Assembly (NCBI RefSeq): GCF_025351285.1
Contig: NZ_JANXWG010000086.1
Coordinates: 1 to 32,845, forward strand
Direction of reading: 5' to 3'
Origin: Novosphingobium sp.
Lineage (GTDB): Bacteria; Pseudomonadota; Alphaproteobacteria; Sphingomonadales; Sphingomonadaceae
DNA: 32,845 nt
Each line of letters begins with the position of its first letter. The stretch's first letter is position 1. Position numbers and translations under genes: made by a program. Below the pieces are notes generated by a model, which searched no databases, was not told the DNA's origin, and saw only the letters and a list, made by a program, of their open reading frames with translations. Positions 25,967 through 32,845 of this stretch are shown here, piece by piece.

Positions 25967-27774
25967 GCGAAAAAGTGGTGCGCATCGGCGGCGGTTGCGC
26001 GTTCTATGGCGATAGCTCGGTAGCGCCGGCGCAGTTGATGAAGGCGGGGATCGATTACCTCGCGCTCGATTACCTGGCCGAAGCGACGATGCCGCTGCTG
26101 GGCATGATGCGGCAGGCCCGTGCCGATTCGGGCTACGCGCTCGATTTCACCGAATGGGTGTGGAAGGACAACCTGCGGCTGATCCGCGAGACCGGCACGC
26201 GAATCGTCACCAACGCCGGTGGGGTCAATCCCCAAGCCTGCGCCGCACGGATGGCGGCGATCGCGGCTGAGGCGGGGCTCAGTTTCAAGATCGCGGTGAT
26301 CGAGGGCGACGAGATGATCGGCCGCCTGCCCGAACTGGCCGCAGAAGGCGGCGAGATGTTCACCGGCGCGCCGTTTCCGCCGCAGGACAAGATCGTCACC
26401 GCCAACGCCTATCTCGGCGCGACGCCTATCGCACGCGCGCTGGCGATGGGCGCCGACGTGGTAATCACCGGCCGCGTGGTCGATTCGGCGCTGACGCTCG
26501 GGCCATTGATTCACGAATTCGGCTGGGGTGCGGACGATCTCGATCAGCTCGCCTCGGGCAGCCTGGCGGGGCATGTGATCGAATGCGGCGCGCAAGGATC
26601 GGGCGGGCTGTTCACCGATTGGGAGCAAGTGCCCGACTGGGCGCATATCGGCTACCCGATCGTCGAATGCGAAGTCGATGGCAGCTTTGTGGTAACCAAG
26701 CCCGAAGGCACCGGCGGGCTGGTCTCTGTGCCGGTGGTGGCCGAGCAGGTGCTGTATGAAGTCGGCGATCCGCAAGCCTACATGCTGCCCGACGTGACGT
26801 GCGATTTCACCGCGTTGAAGCTGGAGCAAGCGGGCGAGCACCGCGTGCGCGTATCGGGCTGCATCGGCCATGCTCCGTCCGGCCGCTACAAGGTCTCGCT
26901 CAGTTGGAAGGATGGCTTGCGCTGCTTTGCGCATATGCCGATCGTGGGCCGCGATGCCGCGCGCAAGGGCCAGCGCCAGAGCGAAGCCGTGCTGACGCGG
27001 GTCGAGGAAATGCTGCGCGAACGCAACCTCGCGCCATTCCGCGCCAAACGGATCGAACTGCTCGGCGCCGAGGCAAGCTATGGCGCGAACGCGCGTGGCA
27101 GCGATACGCGCGAAGTGGTGTGCCGCGTGGGCGTGGAGCACGAGGACGCCGCGGCAATGGCCTGCTTCATCCGCGAATTCGATTCGCCGACGACCTCGAT
27201 GGCGGTCGGCACCACCGGCTGGTTCGGCGGCCGGCCCGAAGTGCGCCCGGTGCTGCGGGTATTCTCGACCACGGTGGAGCGCGGCGCGGTGCCAGTGACG
27301 ATCACGCTGGGTGATGCCAGCGAAACGACGGCCGTGCCCGATCCTTCGACGCGATTCGACACCGCCGCACTGGTCCGGCCCGAAGCGGGTGCGGCCACCG
27401 TGGCCACCGATCCGGTCGAAGTTTCGCTGATCGATCTCGCCTGGGCGCGATCGGGCGACAAGGGCGATGCCTTCAACGTCGGCGTGATCGCGCGGCGGCC
27501 AGAATATCTGCCGTATTTGCGCGCCGCACTGACCGAACCCGCGCTGCGCCAATGGTTTGCGCATGAATTCGAAGGCGGCGCGCATCCCGAAGTGCGCCGC
27601 TACGAAGTGCCCGGGCTGAACGCGCTCAACTTCCATTTCCTCGATGCGCTCGGCGGCGGACAGATGGCGAGCCTCAGGCTGGACCCGCTGGCCAAGGGCA
27701 AGGCGCAGCAGTTGCTCGACATGCCCATCGCTATCCCGATGGCATTGCTGCCCACCATCCGTCGCGGGACCTGA
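25963..27774 (+). CDS. AtuA family protein (DUF1446), acyclic terpene utilisation-like
   Basis: A 603-residue cytoplasmic protein of the AtuA family. The N-terminal domain (about 1-450) starts KVVRIGGGCAFYGDSSVAP and contains ITNAG-like TRIVTNAGGVNPQACAARM and DVVITGRVVDSALTLGPLIHE. The C-terminal part (about 485-603, SLIDLAWARSGDKGDAFNVG, then LNALNFHFLDALGGG) matches the small domain fused or adjacent in this family. AtuA is needed for citronellol/geraniol breakdown in Pseudomonas, but its reaction is not well defined, and the usual carboxylase genes (atuC/atuF) are absent here. The GTG start overlaps the peptidase stop by four bases. Confidence 0.88.
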   Translation: MSEKVVRIGGGCAFYGDSSVAPAQLMKAGIDYLALDYLAEATMPLLGMMRQARADSGYALDFTEWVWKDNLRLIRETGTRIVTNAGGVNPQACAARMAAIAAEAGLSFKIAVIEGDEMIGRLPELAAEGGEMFTGAPFPPQDKIVTANAYLGATPIARALAMGADVVITGRVVDSALTLGPLIHEFGWGADDLDQLASGSLAGHVIECGAQGSGGLFTDWEQVPDWAHIGYPIVECEVDGSFVVTKPEGTGGLVSVPVVAEQVLYEVGDPQAYMLPDVTCDFTALKLEQAGEHRVRVSGCIGHAPSGRYKVSLSWKDGLRCFAHMPIVGRDAARKGQRQSEAVLTRVEEMLRERNLAPFRAKRIELLGAEASYGANARGSDTREVVCRVGVEHEDAAAMACFIREFDSPTTSMAVGTTGWFGGRPEVRPVLRVFSTTVERGAVPVTITLGDASETTAVPDPSTRFDTAALVRPEAGAATVATDPVEVSLIDLAWARSGDKGDAFNVGVIARRPEYLPYLRAALTEPALRQWFAHEFEGGAHPEVRRYEVPGLNALNFHFLDALGGGQMASLRLDPLAKGKAQQLLDMPIAIPMALLPTIRRGT

Positions 27775-27778
27775 TCCG

Positions 27779-28210
27779 ATGGCCAAGCCCGATCCGGCGC
27801 TGCGCGATGGCGCGCGCTATCGTTTTCGCCACGAGATCACCTCGCGGTTTTCCGACATGGATTCGAACCGGCATATCAACAACGTCGCGATCGCAACGAT
27901 GCTCGAGGATGCCCGCGTGCGCTTCGGCCAGGCAACCGGCATCAACGAAGTGATGGACGGCGGCTTGCGGCCGATGGTGGCGAGCGTGGGGATCGAATAC
28001 CTGGCGCAAGGCCATTTCCCGCACCCGGTCAGCGCCTTCGTCGCGACCGAGGACGTCGGCCGCAGCAGTTGGCGCGTGGTGCAGTTCCTCGCGCAGGAAG
28101 GCCAGCCGATCTCGTTTGCGCGTTCGGTCCTGGTTTGCACAGACGGGCTGCGCTCGGCGCCGATGCCGCAGGCGTTCCGGGATTCGCTGATGGAATGGGC
28201 GCTGAAATGA
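27779..28210 (+). CDS. Acyl-CoA thioesterase, hotdog fold (4HBT family)
   Basis: A 143-residue thioesterase that would release free acid from an acyl-CoA in the cytoplasm. The signature is [20 protein letters not shown] followed by LEDARVRF: the Asp of FSDMD and the H-x-N-N pair are at the active-site positions of 4-hydroxybenzoyl-CoA-type thioesterases. It begins 4 bp after the AtuA-like gene and overlaps the next start (ATGA). This points to a shared role in CoA-ester metabolism; the substrate is unknown. Confidence 0.88.
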   Translation: MAKPDPALRDGARYRFRHEITSRFSDMDSNRHINNVAIATMLEDARVRFGQATGINEVMDGGLRPMVASVGIEYLAQGHFPHPVSAFVATEDVGRSSWRVVQFLAQEGQPISFARSVLVCTDGLRSAPMPQAFRDSLMEWALK

Positions 28211-28590
28211 CCGACCCGACAACCATCACCGAAGCCGAAACCGCGCTGGCGCTGCTGGGCGGCTTTCGCATGCAGCGGCACATTTTCCTCTGCGCCGATG
28301 CCGAAAAGCCCAAGTGCTGCCCCAACGAAGTCGCGCTTGAAGCGTGGAACTTCCTCAAGCGCCGGCTGGGCGAATTGAAGCTGGGCGGGCCGCAGGGGGT
28401 GATGCGCAACAAGGTCGGCTGCTTGCGCGTGTGTTTGGCCGGGCCGGTGGCGGTGGTCTATTCTCCGCAAGAACCGGGCGGGGTCTGGTACCATTCGGCG
28501 CTGCCACCGGTGCTCGAACGGATCATCCAGGAGCATCTGATCGGCGGCGTTCCCGTTGAGGAATTTCGGCTGAACCCGCCTGCACCCTGA
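28207..28590 (+). CDS. Thioredoxin-like 2Fe-2S ferredoxin
   Basis: A 127-residue protein of the (2Fe-2S) ferredoxin family with a thioredoxin-like fold. Candidate ligands are the Cys of [14 protein letters not shown] (the first, plus one of the CC pair) and the two in [27 protein letters not shown] and the C-terminal [17 protein letters not shown] follow the family pattern (both cited in part). It is the last gene of the S9 peptidase-AtuA-thioesterase chain, with an ATGA overlap to the thioesterase. An electron-carrier role is expected, though no redox partner gene is adjacent. The stop is 4 bp from that of a convergent gene. Confidence 0.87.
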   Translation: MTDPTTITEAETALALLGGFRMQRHIFLCADAEKPKCCPNEVALEAWNFLKRRLGELKLGGPQGVMRNKVGCLRVCLAGPVAVVYSPQEPGGVWYHSALPPVLERIIQEHLIGGVPVEEFRLNPPAP

Positions 28591-28594
28591 CACT

Positions 28595-28888
28595 CTACCA
28601 GTCGTGCAGGTCTTTCAGCGGGTCTTCGATCGATTCGTCGTGGCCGGTGCCGCTCGACAGGAACACCAGCCCCATCAGCGCCGACATCAGCATCATCGTC
28701 AGCGTGATGCCCAGGAACGCGGCGATGAAGAAGTGGATCGAAACCATCCCGACCGATCCGTAAAGGTAAGTGTCAGCCGCCGCGGCCGTCAGCATGCTGG
28801 CCAGCAGCATCCACTTCAGCAGCCGGCGGTAATGCGCCCAGGCGTGCGTGGCGTTGTGGGGATCATCGAGCGGCGAAGGCGCAGTCAT
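28595..28888 (-). CDS. Small membrane protein of unknown function
   Basis: A 97-residue protein with two predicted membrane helices, near residues 25-46 (KWMLLASMLTAAAADTYLYG) and 52-77 (FFIAAFLGITLTMMLMSALM). Both ends are hydrophilic, and the C-terminus is acidic (DESIEDPLKDLHDW). It is convergent with the ferredoxin gene and divergent from the CBS gene. I do not recognise a named family. Conserved length and clean helices support a real gene. Confidence 0.7.
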   Translation of the reverse strand: MTAPSPLDDPHNATHAWAHYRRLLKWMLLASMLTAAAADTYLYGSVGMVSIHFFIAAFLGITLTMMLMSALMGLVFLSSGTGHDESIEDPLKDLHDW

Positions 28889-28963
28889 CCTTCCCAGATG
28901 CGCGCGGTTGGTGACGGCCGCAATCCCGTTTGCCTGCCCATTATGGCATATTGCGACGAACGC

Positions 28964-28981
28964 TTTTGCATGGGCGCAAAA
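28964..28981. promoter_or_regulatory. Palindrome upstream of the CBS-domain gene
   Basis: TTTTGC (28964-28969) and GCAAAA (28976-28981) form an exact inverted repeat with a 6-bp spacer in the 184-bp divergent region. It may be an operator for either neighbour. No regulator can be assigned. Confidence 0.3.
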
Positions 28982-29072
28982 TTTGGCATGATCGCCGCGA
29001 ACGACATCGCCCTTGCGGGCCGATGCCAGCCAAAGGGTTTAGACGCCAGCGATACCACAAGGGAGGATGCCG

Positions 29073-29504
29073 ATGACGATTTCCAGGCTGATCGCCGGTC
29101 GCGGAAGCGATGTGTGGAAATGTCACGCCGATGACACCGTGGCCGAAGCGGTGGCGGTGCTCGCGACCAAACGCATCGGTGCCTTGCCGGTCGAAGATCA
29201 TGGCGAGCCGGTGGCGGGCATCTTCTCCGAACGCGATGTGCTGTATTGCCTGAAAGCGCACGGCGCCGCGGCGCTGGCGATGAAAGTGCGCGACGTGATG
29301 ACCGCGCCGGCGATTTCGATCGAACCCGACATGCCCGTGCTGCACGCGCTGTCGCTGATGACGCGGCGGCGGATCCGGCATCTGCCGGTGGTGGCCGACG
29401 GGAAAATGCTTGGCTTCGTTTCGATCGGGGACCTGGTGAAGTACCGCATCGACGGTATCGAGGCCGAAGCAGAAGCGATGCGCGAATACATCCAGTCGGC
29501 GTGA
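29073..29504 (+). CDS. CBS-domain pair protein
   Basis: A 143-residue cytoplasmic protein made of one Bateman module. The first CBS domain (about 10-65, including VAEAVAVLATKRIGALPVED and VAGIFSERDVLY) and the second (about 75-130, MTAPAISIEPDMPVLHALSL and GKMLGFVSIGDLVKYRI) are full length. Such modules bind adenine nucleotides and report energy state; the target is unknown. Two in-frame ATGs occur. The one at 29073 is chosen because GGGAGG (29061-29066) is six bases upstream, whereas the ATG at 29067 directly abuts it. Confidence 0.92.
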   Translation: MTISRLIAGRGSDVWKCHADDTVAEAVAVLATKRIGALPVEDHGEPVAGIFSERDVLYCLKAHGAAALAMKVRDVMTAPAISIEPDMPVLHALSLMTRRRIRHLPVVADGKMLGFVSIGDLVKYRIDGIEAEAEAMREYIQSA

Positions 29505-29555
29505 TTCGCGTGTGCGGCGCTTGAGAGTGGACGGGCGAGCGCCTATCTTCCCGGC

Positions 29556-29894
29556 ATGACCGAAACAGCCCCACAGATCACGCTTGCCCCCAGCGCCGCC
29601 GCGCGCGTCGCGGTGATCGCGGCCAAGCAGGCCAAACCGGCCATGTTGCGGCTGTCGGTCGAAGGCGGCGGCTGTTCTGGCTTCCAGTACCAGTTCGGCC
29701 TCGCCGACCGGCCCGAAGCCGATGACACCGTCGCCGAAACCGATGGCGTGAAGCTGCTGGTCGATCCGATGAGCCTCGATCTGGTCGCGGGCAGCACCGT
29801 GGAATTCGTCGAATCGCTTGGCGGCGCGGCGTTCAAGGTGACCAATCCGCAGGCTACGGCGGGTTGTGGTTGCGGTTCCAGCTTCGCAGTGTAA
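29556..29894 (+). CDS. Iron-sulfur cluster carrier of the IscA/ErpA (HesB) family
   Basis: A 112-residue A-type carrier that receives Fe-S clusters from the scaffold and passes them to target enzymes. The three conserved cysteines are present, in EGGGCSGFQYQFGL and in AGCGCGSSF near the C-terminus. LLVDPMSLDLVAGSTVEF is the usual middle segment. Whether it is ErpA or IscA cannot be decided by eye. Nearby candidate clients include the class I fumarase and the 2Fe-2S ferredoxin, but it is not in an operon with them. Confidence 0.94.
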   Translation: MTETAPQITLAPSAAARVAVIAAKQAKPAMLRLSVEGGGCSGFQYQFGLADRPEADDTVAETDGVKLLVDPMSLDLVAGSTVEFVESLGGAAFKVTNPQATAGCGCGSSFAV

Positions 29895-29949
29895 CCGGCC
29901 GGCGAGTCCCGCCGAATAGCCTGCATTCCCAACCTGCCGGACCAGTTCC

Positions 29950-30723
29950 ATGAAAATCGCCAGTTTCAACATCAACGGCATCAAGGCGCGGCTGCCGCGC
30001 CTGCTCGAATGGCTTGAGGAAACCCGCCCTGCGGTTGCCTGCCTGCAGGAAATCAAGACGCAGGACGAAGGCTTTCCCGCCGCCGAATTCGAAAAGATCG
30101 GCTACCACGCCATCTGGCACGGCCAGAAGGGTTCCAACGGCGTCGCGATCCTGGCCGATGGCGCAAAACCAGTCGAAATCCAGCGCGGGCTGGCCGGCGA
30201 ACCCGAGGATGAGCATTCGCGCTACCTTGAGGCCGAAGTTTTCGGGGTGCGCGTGGTGTGCATCTACCTGCCCAACGGCAACCCGCAGCCCGGCCCCAAG
30301 TTCGATTACAAGCTGCGCTGGATGGAGCGATTGCGCGCGCGAATGGCTGAGATCAGCGCCGAGGAAGTGCCCGCGGTGGTGATCGGCGATTACAACGTGA
30401 TCCCCGAGGACAAGGACACGTCCTCGGTCCGCGCGATGGAAACCGATGCGCTGATGCAGCCCGAATCGCGCGATGCCTGGCGCCGGCTGGTCAACGATGG
30501 CTGGACCGACGCGTTGGACCTGCATCACCCGCGCGGGCACTGCTGGACGTATTGGGATTACCAGGCGGGCGCCTGGCAGCGCGATCACGGCTTTCGCATC
30601 GATCATGCGCTGCTCTCGCCCGAACTGGCCGACAAGTTGGTGGCGGCGGGCGTCGACAAGGACCATCGCGGGCGGGAAAAAGCTTCGGACCATGCCCCGG
30701 TGTGGGTGCGCTTCGCTGCCTGA
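29950..30723 (+). CDS. xth: Exodeoxyribonuclease III
   Basis: A 257-residue AP endonuclease and 3'-5' exonuclease for base excision repair. It opens KIASFNINGIKARLPRLLEW. Glu in CLQEIKTQD is the metal-binding residue, and the family blocks YLPNGNP, VIGDYNVIPEDKD and SDHAPVWV (catalytic Asp-His) are all present, as is RIDHALLS. The length is normal. It starts 55 bp after the A-type carrier gene on the same strand. Confidence 0.96.
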   Translation: MKIASFNINGIKARLPRLLEWLEETRPAVACLQEIKTQDEGFPAAEFEKIGYHAIWHGQKGSNGVAILADGAKPVEIQRGLAGEPEDEHSRYLEAEVFGVRVVCIYLPNGNPQPGPKFDYKLRWMERLRARMAEISAEEVPAVVIGDYNVIPEDKDTSSVRAMETDALMQPESRDAWRRLVNDGWTDALDLHHPRGHCWTYWDYQAGAWQRDHGFRIDHALLSPELADKLVAAGVDKDHRGREKASDHAPVWVRFAA

Positions 30724-30844
30724 GCGGTTCCGAGTGCCCACCAAGTGATCCCGTGCACAGTTTGCTGGTGACCGCGTTCACTGCGGGCTCAGCGCGAATC
30801 ATTTAAACCCGCAAATGCCAATCAAGTGAGACAAGGAACCGGCC

Positions 30845-30991
30845 ATGCGCCTCTTCAAATCAGACCTTTACCGCTCGTTCGCGATCGGATTCCTGATCGG
30901 CACCGCCGGCCTGGTGGCGACGATGGGCGTCGAAGCGCGCGCGCAGATCGCGGCATCGGCCACCCATACCGTTGGAGCACAGACCCGATGA
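30845..30991 (+). CDS. 48-residue single-helix membrane peptide coupled to msrA
   Basis: A short gene found by hand. It begins MRLFKSDLYRSFAIGFLIGT, has one hydrophobic helix (about residues 11-28), and ends with a polar tail (VEARAQIAASATHTVGAQTR at most). AAGGA lies eight bases before the ATG, and the stop overlaps the msrA start (ATGA at 30988-30991), a classic coupled pair. Function is unknown; it could be an anchor or partner for exported MsrA, or simply pass ribosomes to it. The good ribosome site and coupling argue against chance. Confidence 0.65.
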   Translation: MRLFKSDLYRSFAIGFLIGTAGLVATMGVEARAQIAASATHTVGAQTR

Positions 30992-31680
30992 CCAAGACCA
31001 TTTCCCGCCTCGGCCTCGCCTTGCTGGCGGCAGGCGCAACCGTCGGCTTCGGCATGCAGGGCTCGCCCGCGCTGGCCGAAGGCGCGGTGGCGACACCCGC
31101 CGCCGTGATCAAGGCCAGTGAAACCCCCGGGCTCAAGACCGCGGTATTCGCGGGCGGTTGCTTCTGGGGCGTCGAAGCGGTGTTCAGCCATATGAAGGGC
31201 GTAACCAGCGCGGTTTCGGGCTTCGATGGCGGCAACGCGTCGACCGCTACTTATGAACGCGTGTCCGACGGCGACACCGGCCATGCGGAAGCAGTGAAGG
31301 TCACGTATGATCCCAGGATCGTACGTTATGACGAATTGCTGCGCGTGTTCTTCGCGGTCGTTACCGATCCGACCGAACTGAACCGCCAAGGCCCCGATTC
31401 GGGCACGCAGTACCGCAATGCGCTGTTCCCGCAGAGCCCCGAACAGAACCGCGTGGCGGCGGCTTACCTGGCGCAGCTCAAGGTTCTGAACCCGTGGCAT
31501 CGACCGATCGTCACGCGGGTCGAATCCGGCCGTCCGTTCTATGCGGCCGAGGGCTACCATCAGGATTTCGCGGCGCACAATCCCGATCATCCCTACATCA
31601 CGCGGTGGGACTTGCCCAAAGTGGCGGCGCTGAAGCGGATGTTCCCGCAATACTGGAAAGCCGATTTCACCCGCGGCTGA
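30988..31680 (+). CDS. msrA: Exported peptide-methionine (S)-S-oxide reductase
   Basis: A 230-residue MsrA that repairs oxidised methionine. A signal peptide of about 30 residues (LGLALLAAGATVGFGMQGSP, ending ALA) places it in the periplasm, unlike the usual cytoplasmic form. The catalytic Cys is in FAGGCFWGVEAVF. GFDGG takes the place of GYxGG, and DPTELNRQGPDSGTQYRN and YHQDF match the family. It starts inside the stop codon of the 48-residue peptide. No MsrB gene or methionine sulfoxide reductase electron donor is adjacent, so its reductant is unknown. Confidence 0.94.
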   Translation: MTKTISRLGLALLAAGATVGFGMQGSPALAEGAVATPAAVIKASETPGLKTAVFAGGCFWGVEAVFSHMKGVTSAVSGFDGGNASTATYERVSDGDTGHAEAVKVTYDPRIVRYDELLRVFFAVVTDPTELNRQGPDSGTQYRNALFPQSPEQNRVAAAYLAQLKVLNPWHRPIVTRVESGRPFYAAEGYHQDFAAHNPDHPYITRWDLPKVAALKRMFPQYWKADFTRG

Positions 31681-31720
31681 GCATTTGCGCGGAGGTGCCA
31701 CTGCGCCTATTGCGGCAGGC

Positions 31721-32194
31721 ATGGCATCGCTTCACGAACATGCGCATCACGATCTCAGCGGGGCGCACCTGGTCTCGGCCGCACACGAAGCGCTCGAGGC
31801 GCAGGGCGAGTTGTGGACCGAGATGCGCGCCGACGTGTTCGCGGCGCTTGTCGCCTGCGAACGCCCGGCGTCGGCTTACGACATTGCCGAAAGCGTGGGC
31901 AAGGCACGCGAAAAGCGCGTGGCGGCCAACAGCGTCTATCGCATCCTCGACTTGTTCGTGCGGACCAATCTGGCGCGCCGGGTGGAGAGCGCCAACGCCT
32001 ACCTCGCCAACCCGCACCCCGGCTGCCTTCACGATTGCATCTTCCTGATCTGCGATGCCTGCGGCCAGGCGACGCACATCGATGATGACAGGCTTACCGG
32101 CGCGCTTCGGGATGCAGCGAGCACCGCCGGCTTTGCCGAGGTGCGCCCGGTTGTCGAATTGCGCGGACTGTGCGGGGCTTGCTCGAACGACTGA
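31721..32194 (+). CDS. Fur-family regulator, probably Zur
   Basis: A 157-residue metal-dependent repressor. The N-terminal winged helix includes RPASAYDIAESVGK and VAANSVYRILDLFVRTNLAR. The dimerisation domain has HDCIFLICDACGQATHID and a C-terminal CGACSND, so the four structural-zinc cysteines are present. The His-rich start (HEHAHHD) and sequence style favour Zur over Fur or PerR. The ATG at 31721 is taken as the start; GGAGG at 31691 would fit a longer form beginning at a GTG or TTG upstream. It is convergent with the VOC gene, leaving 6 bp. No zinc transporter gene lies next to it. Confidence 0.85.
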   Translation: MASLHEHAHHDLSGAHLVSAAHEALEAQGELWTEMRADVFAALVACERPASAYDIAESVGKAREKRVAANSVYRILDLFVRTNLARRVESANAYLANPHPGCLHDCIFLICDACGQATHIDDDRLTGALRDAASTAGFAEVRPVVELRGLCGACSND

Positions 32195-32200
32195 ACAGCT

Positions 32201-32587
32201 TCAGCCAAACTGTGTGAGGCTCAGCAGGTTGCCATCGGGATCGGTGAACCACGCGACCGAGGCACCACCACCGGGCGAACTCCAGACGCCGTCTGCATCC
32301 TGCCCGTATCCGTCATAGACCTTGAACGCCACGCCCTTGGCCGTCAGCGCACGGACCGTCGTTTTGATGTCCGAAACATGCCAGCCGAGCACGGTGTAGC
32401 CGGTGGCGCTATGATGCTCGACCGTGGTCAACCGCATCGGTGTGCGGTTGCCGAGATCGAAGGTGACGGCGTGCTCGTCCTCGCCCAGCAGCTTCAGCCC
32501 CAGCACATCGGCATAGAACGGCTTGGCGCGCGCGCGATCGGTGGTGGCAATGAAACAAAGCGGCGCGCTGGAGGCGGGCAAGGACAT
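32201..32587 (-). CDS. VOC (glyoxalase/bleomycin resistance fold) protein
   Basis: A 128-residue single-module protein with two beta-alpha-beta-beta-beta units. It contains CFIATTDRARAKPFYADVLG and LKLLGEDEHAVTFDL in the first and the closing AWFTDPDGNLLSLTQF in the second, where the final Glu ligand of classical glyoxalases is a Ser-Leu pair here. Substrate unknown. The gene is monocistronic as far as can be seen and diverges from dxs. Confidence 0.88.
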   Translation of the reverse strand: MSLPASSAPLCFIATTDRARAKPFYADVLGLKLLGEDEHAVTFDLGNRTPMRLTTVEHHSATGYTVLGWHVSDIKTTVRALTAKGVAFKVYDGYGQDADGVWSSPGGGASVAWFTDPDGNLLSLTQFG

Positions 32588-32677
32588 GGCGAACTCCGGG
32601 TTGTGTAACTCTCAGATCACACTAGCAGCGCTGCGCCTCAATCGACACCCCCGCGCGAAAAGTGTAATGGCCGTGAC

Positions 32678-32845
32678 ATGACAGTCACCCCAACTCCTGT
32701 TGTCGCCACCCCTTTGCTCGACCAGGTCGATGTTCCTGCGGACTTGCGCGCGTTCGATGCGGCGCAGTTGCGGCCTCTGGCGGATGAATTGCGCGGGGAG
32801 ATGATCCGCGCTGTCGGCCAGACCGGGGGGCATCTGGGCTCTGGC
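32678..32845 (+). CDS. dxs: 1-deoxy-D-xylulose-5-phosphate synthase, N-terminal 56 codons (3' end outside window)
   Basis: The start of DXS, the thiamine-diphosphate enzyme that condenses pyruvate and glyceraldehyde 3-phosphate in the first step of the MEP isoprenoid pathway. [30 protein letters not shown] and the closing [12 protein letters not shown] follow the family's N-terminus closely. The window ends inside the gene. The 90 bp between it and the VOC start show no clear promoter. Confidence 0.93.
   Translation, partial: MTVTPTPVVATPLLDQVDVPADLRAFDAAQLRPLADELRGEMIRAVGQTGGHLGSG

Noticed and set aside
25789..27786. Open frame of 665 codons on the minus strand
   Set aside because: Shadow of the AtuA-like gene; rich in Arg, His and Gly with no family pattern.

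Overview
The window is high-GC chromosomal DNA from an alphaproteobacterium, most likely a sphingomonad (Novosphingobium/Sphingomonas-like). This rests on gene content and style: a PopZ/DUF2497 protein next to a TolC-family protein and a Pcm-like methyltransferase, a single-chain class I fumarase, a LytS/LytTR pair, many GTG/TTG starts and weak Shine-Dalgarno sites. The genus is inference; there is no rRNA in the window. No tRNA, rRNA, CRISPR array or prophage block was seen. Genes are packed tightly and no gene-free stretch exceeds 300 bp.

Layout. 1-5448: the end of lnt, metK behind a palindromic operator-like site, a T4-type lysozyme, then a coupled minus-strand pair (phosphotransferase-DUF6285 fusion and acyl-CoA dehydrogenase) resembling the bacterial LvaA/LvaC or mammalian ACAD10/11 route for 4-hydroxyacyl-CoAs. 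5625-11184: an exported class A beta-lactamase-like protein, an Ala-rich lipoprotein between two back-to-back terminators, polA, a small membrane protein and a ClpP-like envelope protein. 11353-16728: comM, split by a mobile element. 16732-20627: LytTR regulator, LytS-type kinase and fumarase. 20853-28590: Pcm-like protein, TolC, PopZ, then a chained operon of S9 peptidase, AtuA-like protein, thioesterase and 2Fe-2S ferredoxin. 28595-32845: small membrane protein, CBS protein, IscA/ErpA-type carrier, exonuclease III, a 48-residue membrane peptide coupled to an exported MsrA, a Zur-type regulator, a VOC protein and the first 56 codons of dxs.

The most notable object is the 3,859-bp element at 12270-16128. 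It has 25-bp terminal inverted repeats (23/25 matching), an exact 8-bp target duplication (GAATTCCA) and an ISXO2/IS1595-type transposase, so it is a passenger-carrying IS ('transporter IS'). Its four passengers are a DUF6471 protein, a two-helix membrane protein, a KilA-N protein and a small predicted winged-helix protein. It sits in the Walker B codons of comM; removing it with one target copy restores an in-frame 502-residue ComM. Inside, two divergent promoters appear to share overlapping -35 boxes, and each -10 lies in one copy of a 19-bp direct repeat, which looks like a built-in switch over transposase and cargo.
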